Source: an uncultured Saprospiraceae bacterium (GTDB lineage: Bacteria; Bacteroidota; Bacteroidia; Chitinophagales; Saprospiraceae). From it: 53,803 nucleotides of DNA. Location: the NCBI GenBank assembly GCA_937951685.1, contig CALFBG010000281.1, positions 1 to 53,803 on the forward strand, in the 5' to 3' direction. Position numbers and translations under genes: made by a program. Shown piece by piece: positions 10,791-18,388 of this stretch (within the stretch, counting starts at the first letter, position 1; every line of letters starts with the position of its first letter). Under the pieces are notes generated by a model. It searched no databases. It saw nothing but the letters and a program-made list of their open reading frames with translations, and had not been told where the DNA came from.

Positions 10791-12053
10791 ATGTCCGAAT
10801 CCATCAAAGAAAATACTTTCACCCCCATCAAGCAATTTGACTGCCCCAATTGTGGTTCAGCCTTGGAGGTATTCAATAAGCGTGCAAAATATACGGGTTG
10901 TACTTATTGTGGTTCTTTGCTTGATCCTCGCTCGGAGGATTATAAAATATTAGCCGCACTAGGGAAACCGGAATCTTATCCTCCACTTACTTTTCTCGAA
11001 GTAGGCATGGTCGCTACCTTTCAAGGTAAGAAATTCCAAATTATTGCACGAACCCGCTGGGAAATGGACTACCAAGAACGATGGGCAGAAGAAGGAGAAA
11101 CGGGCTATTCGGATGAGCATTGGGTATACGACGAATGGTTATTGCTTTCGGAACAAATGACTTATCTGTACCTCATTGAAGATAAAGAAGGTTTTTATAC
11201 TTCTTCGGAAGTCATCCCCGATCATCCCATGTTGCCCTCAAAAGGAAACGATTGGATTAAATTTTATAGACACCATAGCAAACGTCCCATTCAGGAAATC
11301 GGACTCGCACAGGTTGTTTTTTTTGAAGGAGAATCCAATTATAAAATTCGCACCGAAGATCAGATTCATTTTGCCAGTTATAATTACAAAGGCAAAACGC
11401 ACATCGTAGAATATCGACTAGATCGCAAGACCGGTGAGTACCAAGAAATTGAGTTTTTTGAGGAGGAAAAAATATACTACAATCATATACTCAAAGCATT
11501 CGCTGATAATCCACAAGCGAAAAAGGTATTTGAAAAAAGAGATAAATGGTATCAGGCGATGCTAGTTTCTGTAGGGGCAATGGTCAGTTTTATTGTATTA
11601 ATTTTAGCCGCCGCTTTTTGGAAAGAAACACCTGTTTTTGAGCAAAAATTTGCGGTTGATCAGGTTTTACAAGATTCTACGATGAAATCCAATGTGTTTT
11701 CCGTCGAACAAAATGGTGCTTATAATCTTAAGTTGGTCAATAATTTAAGTAGCAAATCGTCTAATGTCTTTGCGGTGGCTTACGTCATGGATGAAGCACA
11801 AAATCCATTGCGGGCTTTACAAGCTAATTTCACGGGAACCAACACATCCAGCGAAAGCCAAATTGTCCAGATCGACGGCAATCGAGCATTGTCAATACAA
11901 TTGTTTGTACAAAAATCTGCAAACTCCGTTGGTCACGTTAAATTCGAAATTACAAAGGTCCATATGTTGAGTCGCTACTATGTAATTGGGGCAATCCTTT
12001 CTATGATTATGATTTTTGTATTTTTAGCCATGTGGCAAAGTGTAAAATCCTAA
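10791..12053 (+). CDS. Zinc-ribbon DUF4178 membrane protein (second of two)
   Basis: A 420-residue paralogue-like partner of the preceding gene. It has the same N-terminal double-knuckle zinc ribbon (C18/C21, C37/C40), then DUF4178-like segments: FQGKKFQIIARTRWEMDYQE with DEHWVYDEWLLLSEQ, and a second weaker block around VVFFEGESNYKIRTEDQIHF. Unlike the first protein it is membrane-bound. A helix near residues 255-278 (SVGAMVSFIVLILAAAFW) and another near 395-415 (YVIGAILSMIMIFVFLAMW) frame an extracytoplasmic beta-rich domain of about 115 residues, and only a few residues follow the last helix. The zinc ribbon should be cytoplasmic. Its stop precedes the next ATG by 5 bp, so translation is probably coupled. 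Function is unknown. Confidence 0.8.
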   Translation: MSESIKENTFTPIKQFDCPNCGSALEVFNKRAKYTGCTYCGSLLDPRSEDYKILAALGKPESYPPLTFLEVGMVATFQGKKFQIIARTRWEMDYQERWAEEGETGYSDEHWVYDEWLLLSEQMTYLYLIEDKEGFYTSSEVIPDHPMLPSKGNDWIKFYRHHSKRPIQEIGLAQVVFFEGESNYKIRTEDQIHFASYNYKGKTHIVEYRLDRKTGEYQEIEFFEEEKIYYNHILKAFADNPQAKKVFEKRDKWYQAMLVSVGAMVSFIVLILAAAFWKETPVFEQKFAVDQVLQDSTMKSNVFSVEQNGAYNLKLVNNLSSKSSNVFAVAYVMDEAQNPLRALQANFTGTNTSSESQIVQIDGNRALSIQLFVQKSANSVGHVKFEITKVHMLSRYYVIGAILSMIMIFVFLAMWQSVKS

Positions 12054-12058
12054 ACGAT

Positions 12059-12307
12059 ATGTTCAAACATAAATTTTCAAATCTACTATTCGGCGGTTTT
12101 TTAGTTTTAGGATTATTTTCCTTTAGTCTGTCCATCGCTGGATCAGGTGTTACCGCACTCAAAGATCCTAACATTGCTCGGGACATCAAGAAGAATTGTC
12201 CAGATTATTACCAAAATAGAAATGGGGATTGTCTTAAAAAAACTTTTAGAAGTTACTATTTCCTTCATCGTACCCGAGGTTCTGGAAGTCGAGGTTCTGG
12301 AAAATAA
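12059..12307 (+). CDS. 82-residue single-pass membrane peptide in the DUF4178-SpeE cassette
   Basis: A short gene with one hydrophobic segment (about residues 8-28, LLFGGFLVLGLFSFSLSIAG) that may be a signal peptide or anchor. It is followed by a basic extracytoplasmic tail with two cysteines (KNCPDYYQNRNGDC) and a Gly/Ser/Arg end. The start at 12059, 5 bp after the previous stop, is preferred over an overlapping upstream ATG because it puts the hydrophobic segment at the N-terminus. I recognise no family. Its fixed place between DUF4178 and SpeE suggests an accessory subunit. The last ten codons contain a 15-nt tandem duplication giving RGSGSRGSGK. Confidence 0.65.
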   Translation: MFKHKFSNLLFGGFLVLGLFSFSLSIAGSGVTALKDPNIARDIKKNCPDYYQNRNGDCLKKTFRSYYFLHRTRGSGSRGSGK

Positions 12308-12328
12308 TCATCAACGCCGTTTATATTT

Positions 12329-13876
12329 ATGGAAGAAACCAGCCGAGAGCAAAAAGCCAGTACGGTAGCGATTCTGCTTTGCTCTGTTTTTATCATCTCC
12401 ATTTGTGGGATTCTCTACGAATTACTAATTAGCAGTATTGCCAGTTATTTTCAAGGAAGTAGCATTTTGCATTTTTCGATTGTCATTGGTCTATTTTTAT
12501 CTTTCATGGGCGTAGGTTCTTATGCTTCTAAGTTCATGAAGCATCGCTTGCTCGATTGGTTTATTCGCTTTGAAGTCGTCCTGAGCTTGGTTGGAGGATG
12601 TTCTACGTTGATCTTATACATGGCTTTTTCGCTAACGCCTTATTTTTACCTGATTGCTTTCCTCCTGATTGCGACGCTAGGCTTTTTCATTGGAATTGAA
12701 ATCCCGATGCTCACGCGTATTTTACGGCAGTACGAAAACCTGAAAGATGCATTAGCCAAAGTCTTGTCTTTTGATTATCTCGGCGCTTTATTTGCTTCCG
12801 TGATTTTTCCCTTGTTGCTCCTTCCCTACTTGGGTTTGATGAAAACCGCTTTTGCCATTGGTTTGCTCAACTTAATTGTAGCCGTAATCAATACCTATCT
12901 TTTTCAAGATCGTTTAGCCAACGCTAAATTGCTGTACTTCTCAGAGGCAGTGGTTGGCTTAATTTTGGTCGCTGGCTTTGCTTTTTCTTTTCAACTCAGT
13001 ACTGTTTTCGAACAAAAACTATATCGCGATCCGATTATGTTATCGCAGCAAACGCCGTATCAAAAACTGGTCTTGACGCATTGGAACCAAGATGTGCGTT
13101 TGTACATCAATATGAATTTACAGTTTTCTTCTGTCGATGAATATCGCTATCACGAAGCACTGGTACACATTCCGCTCGCAACGGCACAAGCCAAAGAGAA
13201 AGTTTTGATCCTCGGAGGAGGTGATGGGCTTGCCGCCCGCGAAGTATTGCGCTACCCCGAGGTGAAATCTATTGAAATTGTTGACCTTGATCCGGGCATT
13301 ACTGATTTAGCAACGACCCATCCCGTTTTTACAAAATTGAATAAAAACTCGATGCAAGATCCGAGAGTAACCGTTCACAACCAAGATGCTTTTAAATTTG
13401 TCGAATCTTCCTCAGCGCTTTACGACGTTGTACTCATTGATTTGCCCGATCCGAATAATGCTAGTTTGGGGAAATTGTACAGCGTTGCTTTTTATAAGCT
13501 TTTGCAGAAACGCTTAGCGGCGGGTGGCGTTTTAGTTACTCAATCAACCTCTCCTTATTACGCCCCAAAAGCCTTTTGGTGTATTCATCAAACCTTAGAA
13601 GCTGTATTTGATACGACGATTCCTTATCAAGTCTACGTTCCGTCTTTCGGGCAATGGGGCTTCAACATGGCGATTAATCCGCCACATCTACCCTACTCGG
13701 TTGATCGAATTAAAGCGAGAATTGATTACAAGCCTTTGCGTTTTTTAAATGCAGCTTCCTTTGATGGTTTATTTCAATTTGATGAAGATAGCAAAGAAGT
13801 TACCGTGGAAACCAATCGTTTGATCAATCAGGTTTTGATACAATACTATGAGAAGAGTTGGGATAAAGCGCGGTAA
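12329..13876 (+). CDS. speE: Membrane-fused polyamine aminopropyltransferase (spermidine synthase family)
   Basis: A 515-residue protein with an N-terminal membrane domain of about seven helices (roughly residues 12-215), followed by a cytosolic spermidine synthase-type Rossmann domain. Visible motifs are the nucleotide-binding loop LGGGDGLAAREVL (GGGDG at 296-300), the acidic strand end EIVDLDP, QDAFKF, and the active-site stretch LIDLPDP with D371 and D374. Classical SpeE transfers an aminopropyl group from decarboxylated SAM to putrescine. Membrane-fused forms are common but their products are poorly known. There is no SAM decarboxylase (speD) here, so substrate supply is unclear. It ends the DUF4178 cassette and is followed by a strong terminator. 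The gene symbol reflects the family and not a proven reaction. Confidence 0.85.
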   Translation: MEETSREQKASTVAILLCSVFIISICGILYELLISSIASYFQGSSILHFSIVIGLFLSFMGVGSYASKFMKHRLLDWFIRFEVVLSLVGGCSTLILYMAFSLTPYFYLIAFLLIATLGFFIGIEIPMLTRILRQYENLKDALAKVLSFDYLGALFASVIFPLLLLPYLGLMKTAFAIGLLNLIVAVINTYLFQDRLANAKLLYFSEAVVGLILVAGFAFSFQLSTVFEQKLYRDPIMLSQQTPYQKLVLTHWNQDVRLYINMNLQFSSVDEYRYHEALVHIPLATAQAKEKVLILGGGDGLAAREVLRYPEVKSIEIVDLDPGITDLATTHPVFTKLNKNSMQDPRVTVHNQDAFKFVESSSALYDVVLIDLPDPNNASLGKLYSVAFYKLLQKRLAAGGVLVTQSTSPYYAPKAFWCIHQTLEAVFDTTIPYQVYVPSFGQWGFNMAINPPHLPYSVDRIKARIDYKPLRFLNAASFDGLFQFDEDSKEVTVETNRLINQVLIQYYEKSWDKAR

Positions 13877-13900
13877 CACCAGTTTTCGGGGAAACTAAGA

Positions 13901-13945
13901 AAATACGCCCGCATTTTCAGACCTGAAAACGTGGGCGTATTTTTA
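13901..13945. terminator. Intrinsic terminator between speE-like gene and hemE
   Basis: A stem of about 20 bp (13901-13920 with 13923-13942, with a small mismatched region near the middle) is flanked by AAA and TTTTT. It can serve both converging genes. Confidence 0.85.
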
Positions 13946-13973
13946 TTTACAACTCGTAAAATTAGTAACTAAA

Positions 13974-15002
13974 CTAGTAACTGAAATTTTTCACTGTATT
14001 CACAAACGTCTTAACATTGTCTAAAGGCGTATCGGGATAAACACCGTGTCCTAGATTCACAATATGCCCAGTACCAAAATCCTCAATCATTGATAAAACG
14101 GTTTGCTCAATCTCTTTAGCCGGTGCGTATAAAAGACAAGGATCGGCATTGCCTTGAAAAACTTTATTGGAAGTTACTTTTTGCTTCGCAAAATTGGCCT
14201 GTGTATTCCAATCTAAACCTAATACCTGACAATCCAGTTGATCTAATGCTTCCAAGGCAAACCATGCGCCTTTACAAAATACCGTCATCGGAACGCCTTG
14301 AATGGCATCACAAATCTGGCGAATGTAAGGAATCGCAAAAACTTGATATTGCGCAGGACTCAAAATACCAGCCCAAGAATCAAAAACTTGTACCAAATCG
14401 ATGCCAGCATTTACCTTCTGCTGCAAATAATGGATTGTACTATCCGTAATTTTTTGCAGCAATGCGTGTGCAGCCTCCGGTTGTGTGTACAGAAATCGTT
14501 TCGCTTTAGAAAAAGTCTTACTCCCAGAACCTTCAATCATGTAGCAAAAGATCGTCCAAGGCGCACCACTAAACCCAATTAAAGGGACTCGCCCTGCCAA
14601 TTCCGTTTTACAAATCTTGATCGCCTCGTATACATATTCTAAATTATCTGCCGCTGCTGCACCACTGGAAAGTGCCGCCACTTCGTTAGCATTGGTAATG
14701 GTTTTAGGAAACCAAGGACCTTTTTTCTCAATCAATTCGTAATTAAGCCCCATCGATTCTGGAATCACCAAAATGTCGGAGAATAAAATTGCTGCATCAA
14801 CACCTAGCTCATCAACGGGCTGAATCGTTACCTCTGCGGCAAGTGCTGGCGTTTGTACCAATTCCTTAAAACCAGAGAGACTTTGACGGATAGCTCGGTA
14901 CTGAGGGAGGATTCTACCCGCTTGACGCATCAACCATACTGGAGGACGCTCTACTTTTTCCCCCTTTGCTGTTCTGAGTAATAAATCATTTTTCAATTTC
15001 AT
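13974..15002 (-). CDS. hemE: Uroporphyrinogen decarboxylase
   Basis: HemE decarboxylates the four acetate side chains of uroporphyrinogen III to give coproporphyrinogen III in heme synthesis. The 342-residue protein matches family length. The N-terminal signature [17 protein letters not shown] carries the substrate-binding arginines. [49 protein letters not shown] and the C-terminal [11 protein letters not shown] are all present. It is a single-gene unit, divergent from the restriction-modification genes; other hem genes are outside the window. Confidence 0.97.
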   Translation of the reverse strand: MKLKNDLLLRTAKGEKVERPPVWLMRQAGRILPQYRAIRQSLSGFKELVQTPALAAEVTIQPVDELGVDAAILFSDILVIPESMGLNYELIEKKGPWFPKTITNANEVAALSSGAAAADNLEYVYEAIKICKTELAGRVPLIGFSGAPWTIFCYMIEGSGSKTFSKAKRFLYTQPEAAHALLQKITDSTIHYLQQKVNAGIDLVQVFDSWAGILSPAQYQVFAIPYIRQICDAIQGVPMTVFCKGAWFALEALDQLDCQVLGLDWNTQANFAKQKVTSNKVFQGNADPCLLYAPAKEIEQTVLSMIEDFGTGHIVNLGHGVYPDTPLDNVKTFVNTVKNFSY

Positions 15003-15319
15003 GGCACAAGTATAAAAAGATTTGTGCAGTTGATCAGCGATTGTAATGCAAGATTTTTGTAATAATTTTTAAAGCCAGAAAAACTGAAGTACTAAGTTTA
15101 AGGTTCAAAGCAGTCTTTTTTATCAAAAAGGCTACACGAACACACAAATTAGCTGCTGCCTTGCTGAGTAAAACAAGCTAAAATCATTATTTATGTGATT
15201 GATCGTTAAAATTTCCGGAATTTTGTATTTTCTTATTGGTATTTTTAAAGTTAAATTAAAAAGAAAATTTCGTCTGAGTAAAATATATTATTAAAAACAA
15301 ATAGTCTTTTTATCCTTAA
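15003..15319. other. Gap between hemE and the restriction-modification operon
   Basis: AT-rich DNA with no gene-like frame. It must hold the hemE promoter on the minus strand, but I could not place a convincing TAnnTTTG box for it. The plus-strand promoter of the restriction gene lies just beyond at 15320-15350. Confidence 0.4.
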
Positions 15320-15350
15320 TTTGCAGATCAATAAGATTAGCTTACATTTG
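15320..15350 (+). promoter_or_regulatory. Consensus Bacteroidota promoter of the restriction-modification operon
   Basis: TTTG (15320-15323), 19 nt, then TACATTTG (15343-15350) is an exact match to the TTTG-N19-TAnnTTTG consensus. The start codon of the endonuclease gene lies 18 nt after the box, which implies a leader of only about ten nucleotides. Confidence 0.75.
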
Positions 15351-15367
15351 AGTTCTAAATTACGCAC

Positions 15368-16213
15368 ATGAATATCTTGCAGGTTGTCCATAAAATTGTT
15401 CAGCAGTCTCACCAAGACGTAACGGGCCTCACTCCTACCGATGGCAATCGGCTCAATAATTTGGGGCTACGGTTTGAAAATTACATTCGAGATTTATTCT
15501 TACCCAATACAGATCTGACCGCAGCGGAAAAGGAAGCTGCTTACGCAGAAATTTTTTCCTATCTCGGTAATGCTAAAAATCCGCCGGACTTTATGCTCAA
15601 AGCTGGAGATGCCATTGAAGTCAAAAAAATGCAAAATTTGGGCTATACCTTGCCCTTCAATAGCTCTTATCCTAAAGCCAAATTATACGCAGATGATCCA
15701 ATGATTACGAAAGCTTGTAAAGCGATTGAAGACTGGGAAGTCAAAGACATTATCTACGCTGTAGGTTATTTTGAGCAACAACGATTACGGGCACTATGGA
15801 TGGTTTATGGCACCGAATACGCTGCGGATAATGCTCATTATCAGGCTATCATTAATACCATTTCGGAGGGAATGAATAATATTCCAAACGTAGAATTTGC
15901 GGCGACAAAAGAACTCGGAAAGATCAAAAAGGTAGATCCCTTTGGCGTAACGGATTTTAGGATTCGAGGAATGTGGTATATTCATAACCCCAAGCGCGTG
16001 TTTGAATATCTCTACCCGTACGACGAAAAAGCAGATTTTCAATTCATGTGTCTCCTCAACAATGAAAAATTTGCAAGCTTTCCTTTAGCTGATCAAAAAC
16101 TAGTTTTATCTATTAAAAATCCTAACTTTAGCCTCCAAGAAGTACAGATCAAAGACCCCAACGCCCCAGAAAAACTTATTCCTGGGAAATTAATTGTTTA
16201 TAAAAGTTTTTAA
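15368..16213 (+). CDS. Type II restriction endonuclease, NgoPII family (probably GGCC)
   Basis: A 281-residue protein that resembles R.NgoPII along its length. It shows the run NPPDFMLKAGDAIEVKK, a D-x(n)-E-x-K type catalytic core, then NSSYPKAKLYADDPMITKAC, WEVKDIIYAVGYF and the late block RIRGMWYIHNPKRVFEYLY. NgoPII cuts GGCC. The assigned specificity rests on this resemblance and on the partner methyltransferase, which looks like M.HaeIII (also GGCC). The stop overlaps the methyltransferase ATG by one base (TAATG), so the two are translationally coupled with the endonuclease first. No controller (C) protein gene is present, so timing of expression on entry to a new host must be set another way. 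Confidence 0.85.
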   Translation: MNILQVVHKIVQQSHQDVTGLTPTDGNRLNNLGLRFENYIRDLFLPNTDLTAAEKEAAYAEIFSYLGNAKNPPDFMLKAGDAIEVKKMQNLGYTLPFNSSYPKAKLYADDPMITKACKAIEDWEVKDIIYAVGYFEQQRLRALWMVYGTEYAADNAHYQAIINTISEGMNNIPNVEFAATKELGKIKKVDPFGVTDFRIRGMWYIHNPKRVFEYLYPYDEKADFQFMCLLNNEKFASFPLADQKLVLSIKNPNFSLQEVQIKDPNAPEKLIPGKLIVYKSF

Positions 16214-17196
16214 TGAATATAGTTACGCTATTCTCCGGTGCAGGTGGATTGGACTTAGGCTTTAGTAAAGCTGGATTTCAGGTTGTTTGGGCCAATGATA
16301 ATGACAAAGATGTGTGGAAGACTTACCGCCATAATCATCAATCGCCAATTGATACGAGAAGCATCTCAAAAATTCCCTCTTCCGAAATTCCTGCTTGCGA
16401 TGGCATCATCGGTGGTCCTCCTTGCCAAAGTTGGAGCGAAGCGGGCACCTTAAAAGGGATTGAAGACCAACGAGGGCAACTATTCTATGAATTTATTCGA
16501 ATTCTTAGAGATAAGCAACCGAAGTTTTTCCTGGCGGAAAATGTAGCGGGAATGCTTTTTCAACGGCACCAAAAAGCTTTAACCCAAATCATTAAGCTTT
16601 TTATTGATTCTGGCTATCAGCTCAGCTTCAAAATGTTGAATGCTGCGGATTATGGTGTACCACAAGATCGCAAGCGTGTATTCTTTGTAGGATTTCGAGA
16701 TGATTTGCAACGAAAGTTCGAATTTCCAGAAAAAATGCATCGCCAATTCACCCTTAAAGATGCGATCTACGATCTTAAGGATACTGCCATTCCTGCCTTG
16801 AACAAAAACTATAGTCAAGGTACAAATTGTCACTTCTTAAACCACGAATACATGGAGGGAAGTTTCTCAACGATGTACATGTCAAGAAACAGGGTTAGAT
16901 CATGGGAAGAAGCATCTTTCACCATTCAAGCAGGAGCAAGACACGCACCAATTCACCCCCAAGCTCCCAAAATGGAAGTCTTAGAAAAAAATGTGCGTAT
17001 CTTCGTACCTGGAAAAGAAAAGTTGTATCGTCGATTAAGTGTTAGGGAGTGTGCACGCATTCAAACCTTTCCTGACCATTTTGAATTCAAATATGACAGA
17101 CTTTCACAAGCCTACAAAATGATTGGCAATGCAGTACCCGTGCAACTAGCAAAGGTACTCGCCCAAAAAATCAGGAAAGATTTAGAAAATCAGTAA
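16213..17196 (+). CDS. DNA (cytosine-5) methyltransferase, HaeIII/NgoPII-like
   Basis: A 327-residue C5-cytosine methyltransferase with the family motifs in order: motif I LFSGAGGLDLGFSKAGF (SAM binding); motif IV GGPPCQSWSEAG with the catalytic Cys; motif VI FFLAENVAGM (ENV); motif VIII QDRKRVFFVGF; and motifs IX-X at the end, including RRLSVRECARIQTFPDHF and YKMIGNAVPVQLA. The target recognition section (SRNRVRSWEEASFTIQAGAR, HPQAP) closely resembles that of M.HaeIII as I remember it, so GGCC is the likely site. It protects the host from the overlapping upstream endonuclease. Confidence 0.93.
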   Translation: MNIVTLFSGAGGLDLGFSKAGFQVVWANDNDKDVWKTYRHNHQSPIDTRSISKIPSSEIPACDGIIGGPPCQSWSEAGTLKGIEDQRGQLFYEFIRILRDKQPKFFLAENVAGMLFQRHQKALTQIIKLFIDSGYQLSFKMLNAADYGVPQDRKRVFFVGFRDDLQRKFEFPEKMHRQFTLKDAIYDLKDTAIPALNKNYSQGTNCHFLNHEYMEGSFSTMYMSRNRVRSWEEASFTIQAGARHAPIHPQAPKMEVLEKNVRIFVPGKEKLYRRLSVRECARIQTFPDHFEFKYDRLSQAYKMIGNAVPVQLAKVLAQKIRKDLENQ

Positions 17197-17198
17197 TT

Positions 17199-17209
17199 TA
17201 ACACGCTCT
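17199..17209 (+). repeat. Left copy of 11-bp direct repeat flanking the AP2/HNH gene
   Basis: TAACACGCTCT begins two bases after the methyltransferase stop. The same 11-mer recurs at 17817-17827, on the other side of the AP2/HNH gene. Confidence 0.6.
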
Positions 17210-17225
17210 TTAAAAAATAACAACG

Positions 17226-17254
17226 AAGGATCAAAACAAATTGTATGGATCCTT
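17226..17254. terminator. Weak hairpin between methyltransferase and AP2/HNH genes
   Basis: AAGGATC (17226-17232) pairs with GATCCTT (17248-17254) around a 15-nt loop and is followed by ATTTCTTTC. The stem is short and the T tract broken, and it overlaps the stop of the opposing gene, so terminator activity is uncertain. Confidence 0.35.
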
Positions 17255-17822
17255 ATTTCTTTCTAGCTCTCGTCTTTTTCGGCATATCAGCCTTCTTGAT
17301 CACGTTAATTTTTCCGTCATCACCGTACAATTCTTTTGATCGCTTATTGTAAGCTAAAGCAGCTTCTTCTGCCGTAGCAAACATTCCGATGTGTACAGAT
17401 TTACGATTGATAGAAATTACCGCCCGAAAACGATTGTTTTCCTTATAAACACCTGTGTATCCCGTTTTGCTACTCGTCTTTCTTTGACGACTGGCAACGG
17501 AACGCGATCTCCATGCGATATTTTCCAATCGGCAATCTAGTTTGTCGCCATTCTTAGCGCCTACCAGATTTTTGGTCTTTGATCGTTGTCGGTAAAGGAA
17601 TTTTTCGGCAATCAATTTGTGAAGATAAATGGTTTCGGTTTTGTAACCACCGCCGGCTTTTTTCCAAGTTTTTTGAAAAACCGCACAACCACTCGAATGA
17701 CGTCGAAGATTGTTGATAAAATCGACTTTGACAAGATAAGGGTCTGTGGTAAGGTACTCGTATACCTTATCATCAAGCAATACTGTGTCGTCAGCATTCT
17801 TTAGTTTTACTTTGTATAACAC
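17253..17822 (-). CDS. AP2-domain protein with degenerate HNH homing-endonuclease motif
   Basis: A 189-residue basic protein. The middle (about 68-108) has the outline of an HNH nuclease (YLHKLIAEKFL, then VGAKNGDKLDCRLENIAW). At the place where active enzymes have V-N-H-x-D-G-N/D-x-x-N-N this protein reads VGAKNGDKLDC, so the second His, the Asp and the last Asn are replaced. The C-terminal part (about 120-170) is a clear AP2 DNA-binding domain: GYTGVYKENNRFRAVISI with FATAEEAALAYNKRSKELYG. The GTG start lies inside one copy of a flanking 11-bp direct repeat. It converges on the restriction-modification genes. It may be a worn homing endonuclease or a DNA-binding protein derived from one. 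Confidence 0.75.
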   Translation of the reverse strand: MLYKVKLKNADDTVLLDDKVYEYLTTDPYLVKVDFINNLRRHSSGCAVFQKTWKKAGGGYKTETIYLHKLIAEKFLYRQRSKTKNLVGAKNGDKLDCRLENIAWRSRSVASRQRKTSSKTGYTGVYKENNRFRAVISINRKSVHIGMFATAEEAALAYNKRSKELYGDDGKINVIKKADMPKKTRARKK

Positions 17823-17827
17823 GCTCT
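17817..17827 (+). repeat. Right copy of 11-bp direct repeat flanking the AP2/HNH gene
   Basis: TAACACGCTCT, identical to 17199-17209. This copy overlaps the GTG start codon (17820-17822, minus strand) of the AP2/HNH gene. Confidence 0.6.
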
Positions 17828-18388
17828 CTAGTTTAAAATGTTAGTATAATAAACGTTCTAAGTAGTATAAATGTAATACCTTTTTTCTTAAAAAAAAATC
17901 TAGCAAGAAAATATTTTGAATGCTCCCGAGGGAAAACAAACACCTTCTACCGAAATTTAACCTTAAGATATTTTAAGTATTTATTAGATTTACCTGAATA
18001 TCATTAACCTAATTTATCAACAACATGTCTACTTATTGGCTAAAACCTGTAGCTTTCATGTTATTTTAATACAAAAATAGTAAAATTTTGCTAACAATCC
18101 TATAATTACAACATTATTTCGATATCGGTAGCTGCACAAAATAATCTGCCTTGGATTGAGGGCACTTTTTTGTCCAATTTTCTTTTTTTGAAACCGCTCA
18201 AATTACCGGAAAAATTCTACCATATTTTCTCTACCTTGAATTAGGCTTCCGTCCAAAAGCTTTGTACCTTTCTTTTTGAAAGCGTGCAAGCTGCTTGCCC
18301 TATTTTTTGTTGGTACGGTAGCCTAGCAAAAGCTAAATACATTCATAGCAAACAAATAAAACTTGTGTTTCCAATCGAGAAAAAAATA
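17828..18388. other. AT-rich gap before ribD
   Basis: No gene-like frame. Near the right end TTG (18236-18238), 18 nt, then AAGCTTTG (18257-18264) is one mismatch from the TAnnTTTG promoter and could drive ribD with a leader of about 120 nt. The open frame of ribD extends upstream to 18284, but that part does not resemble RibD. Confidence 0.4.
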
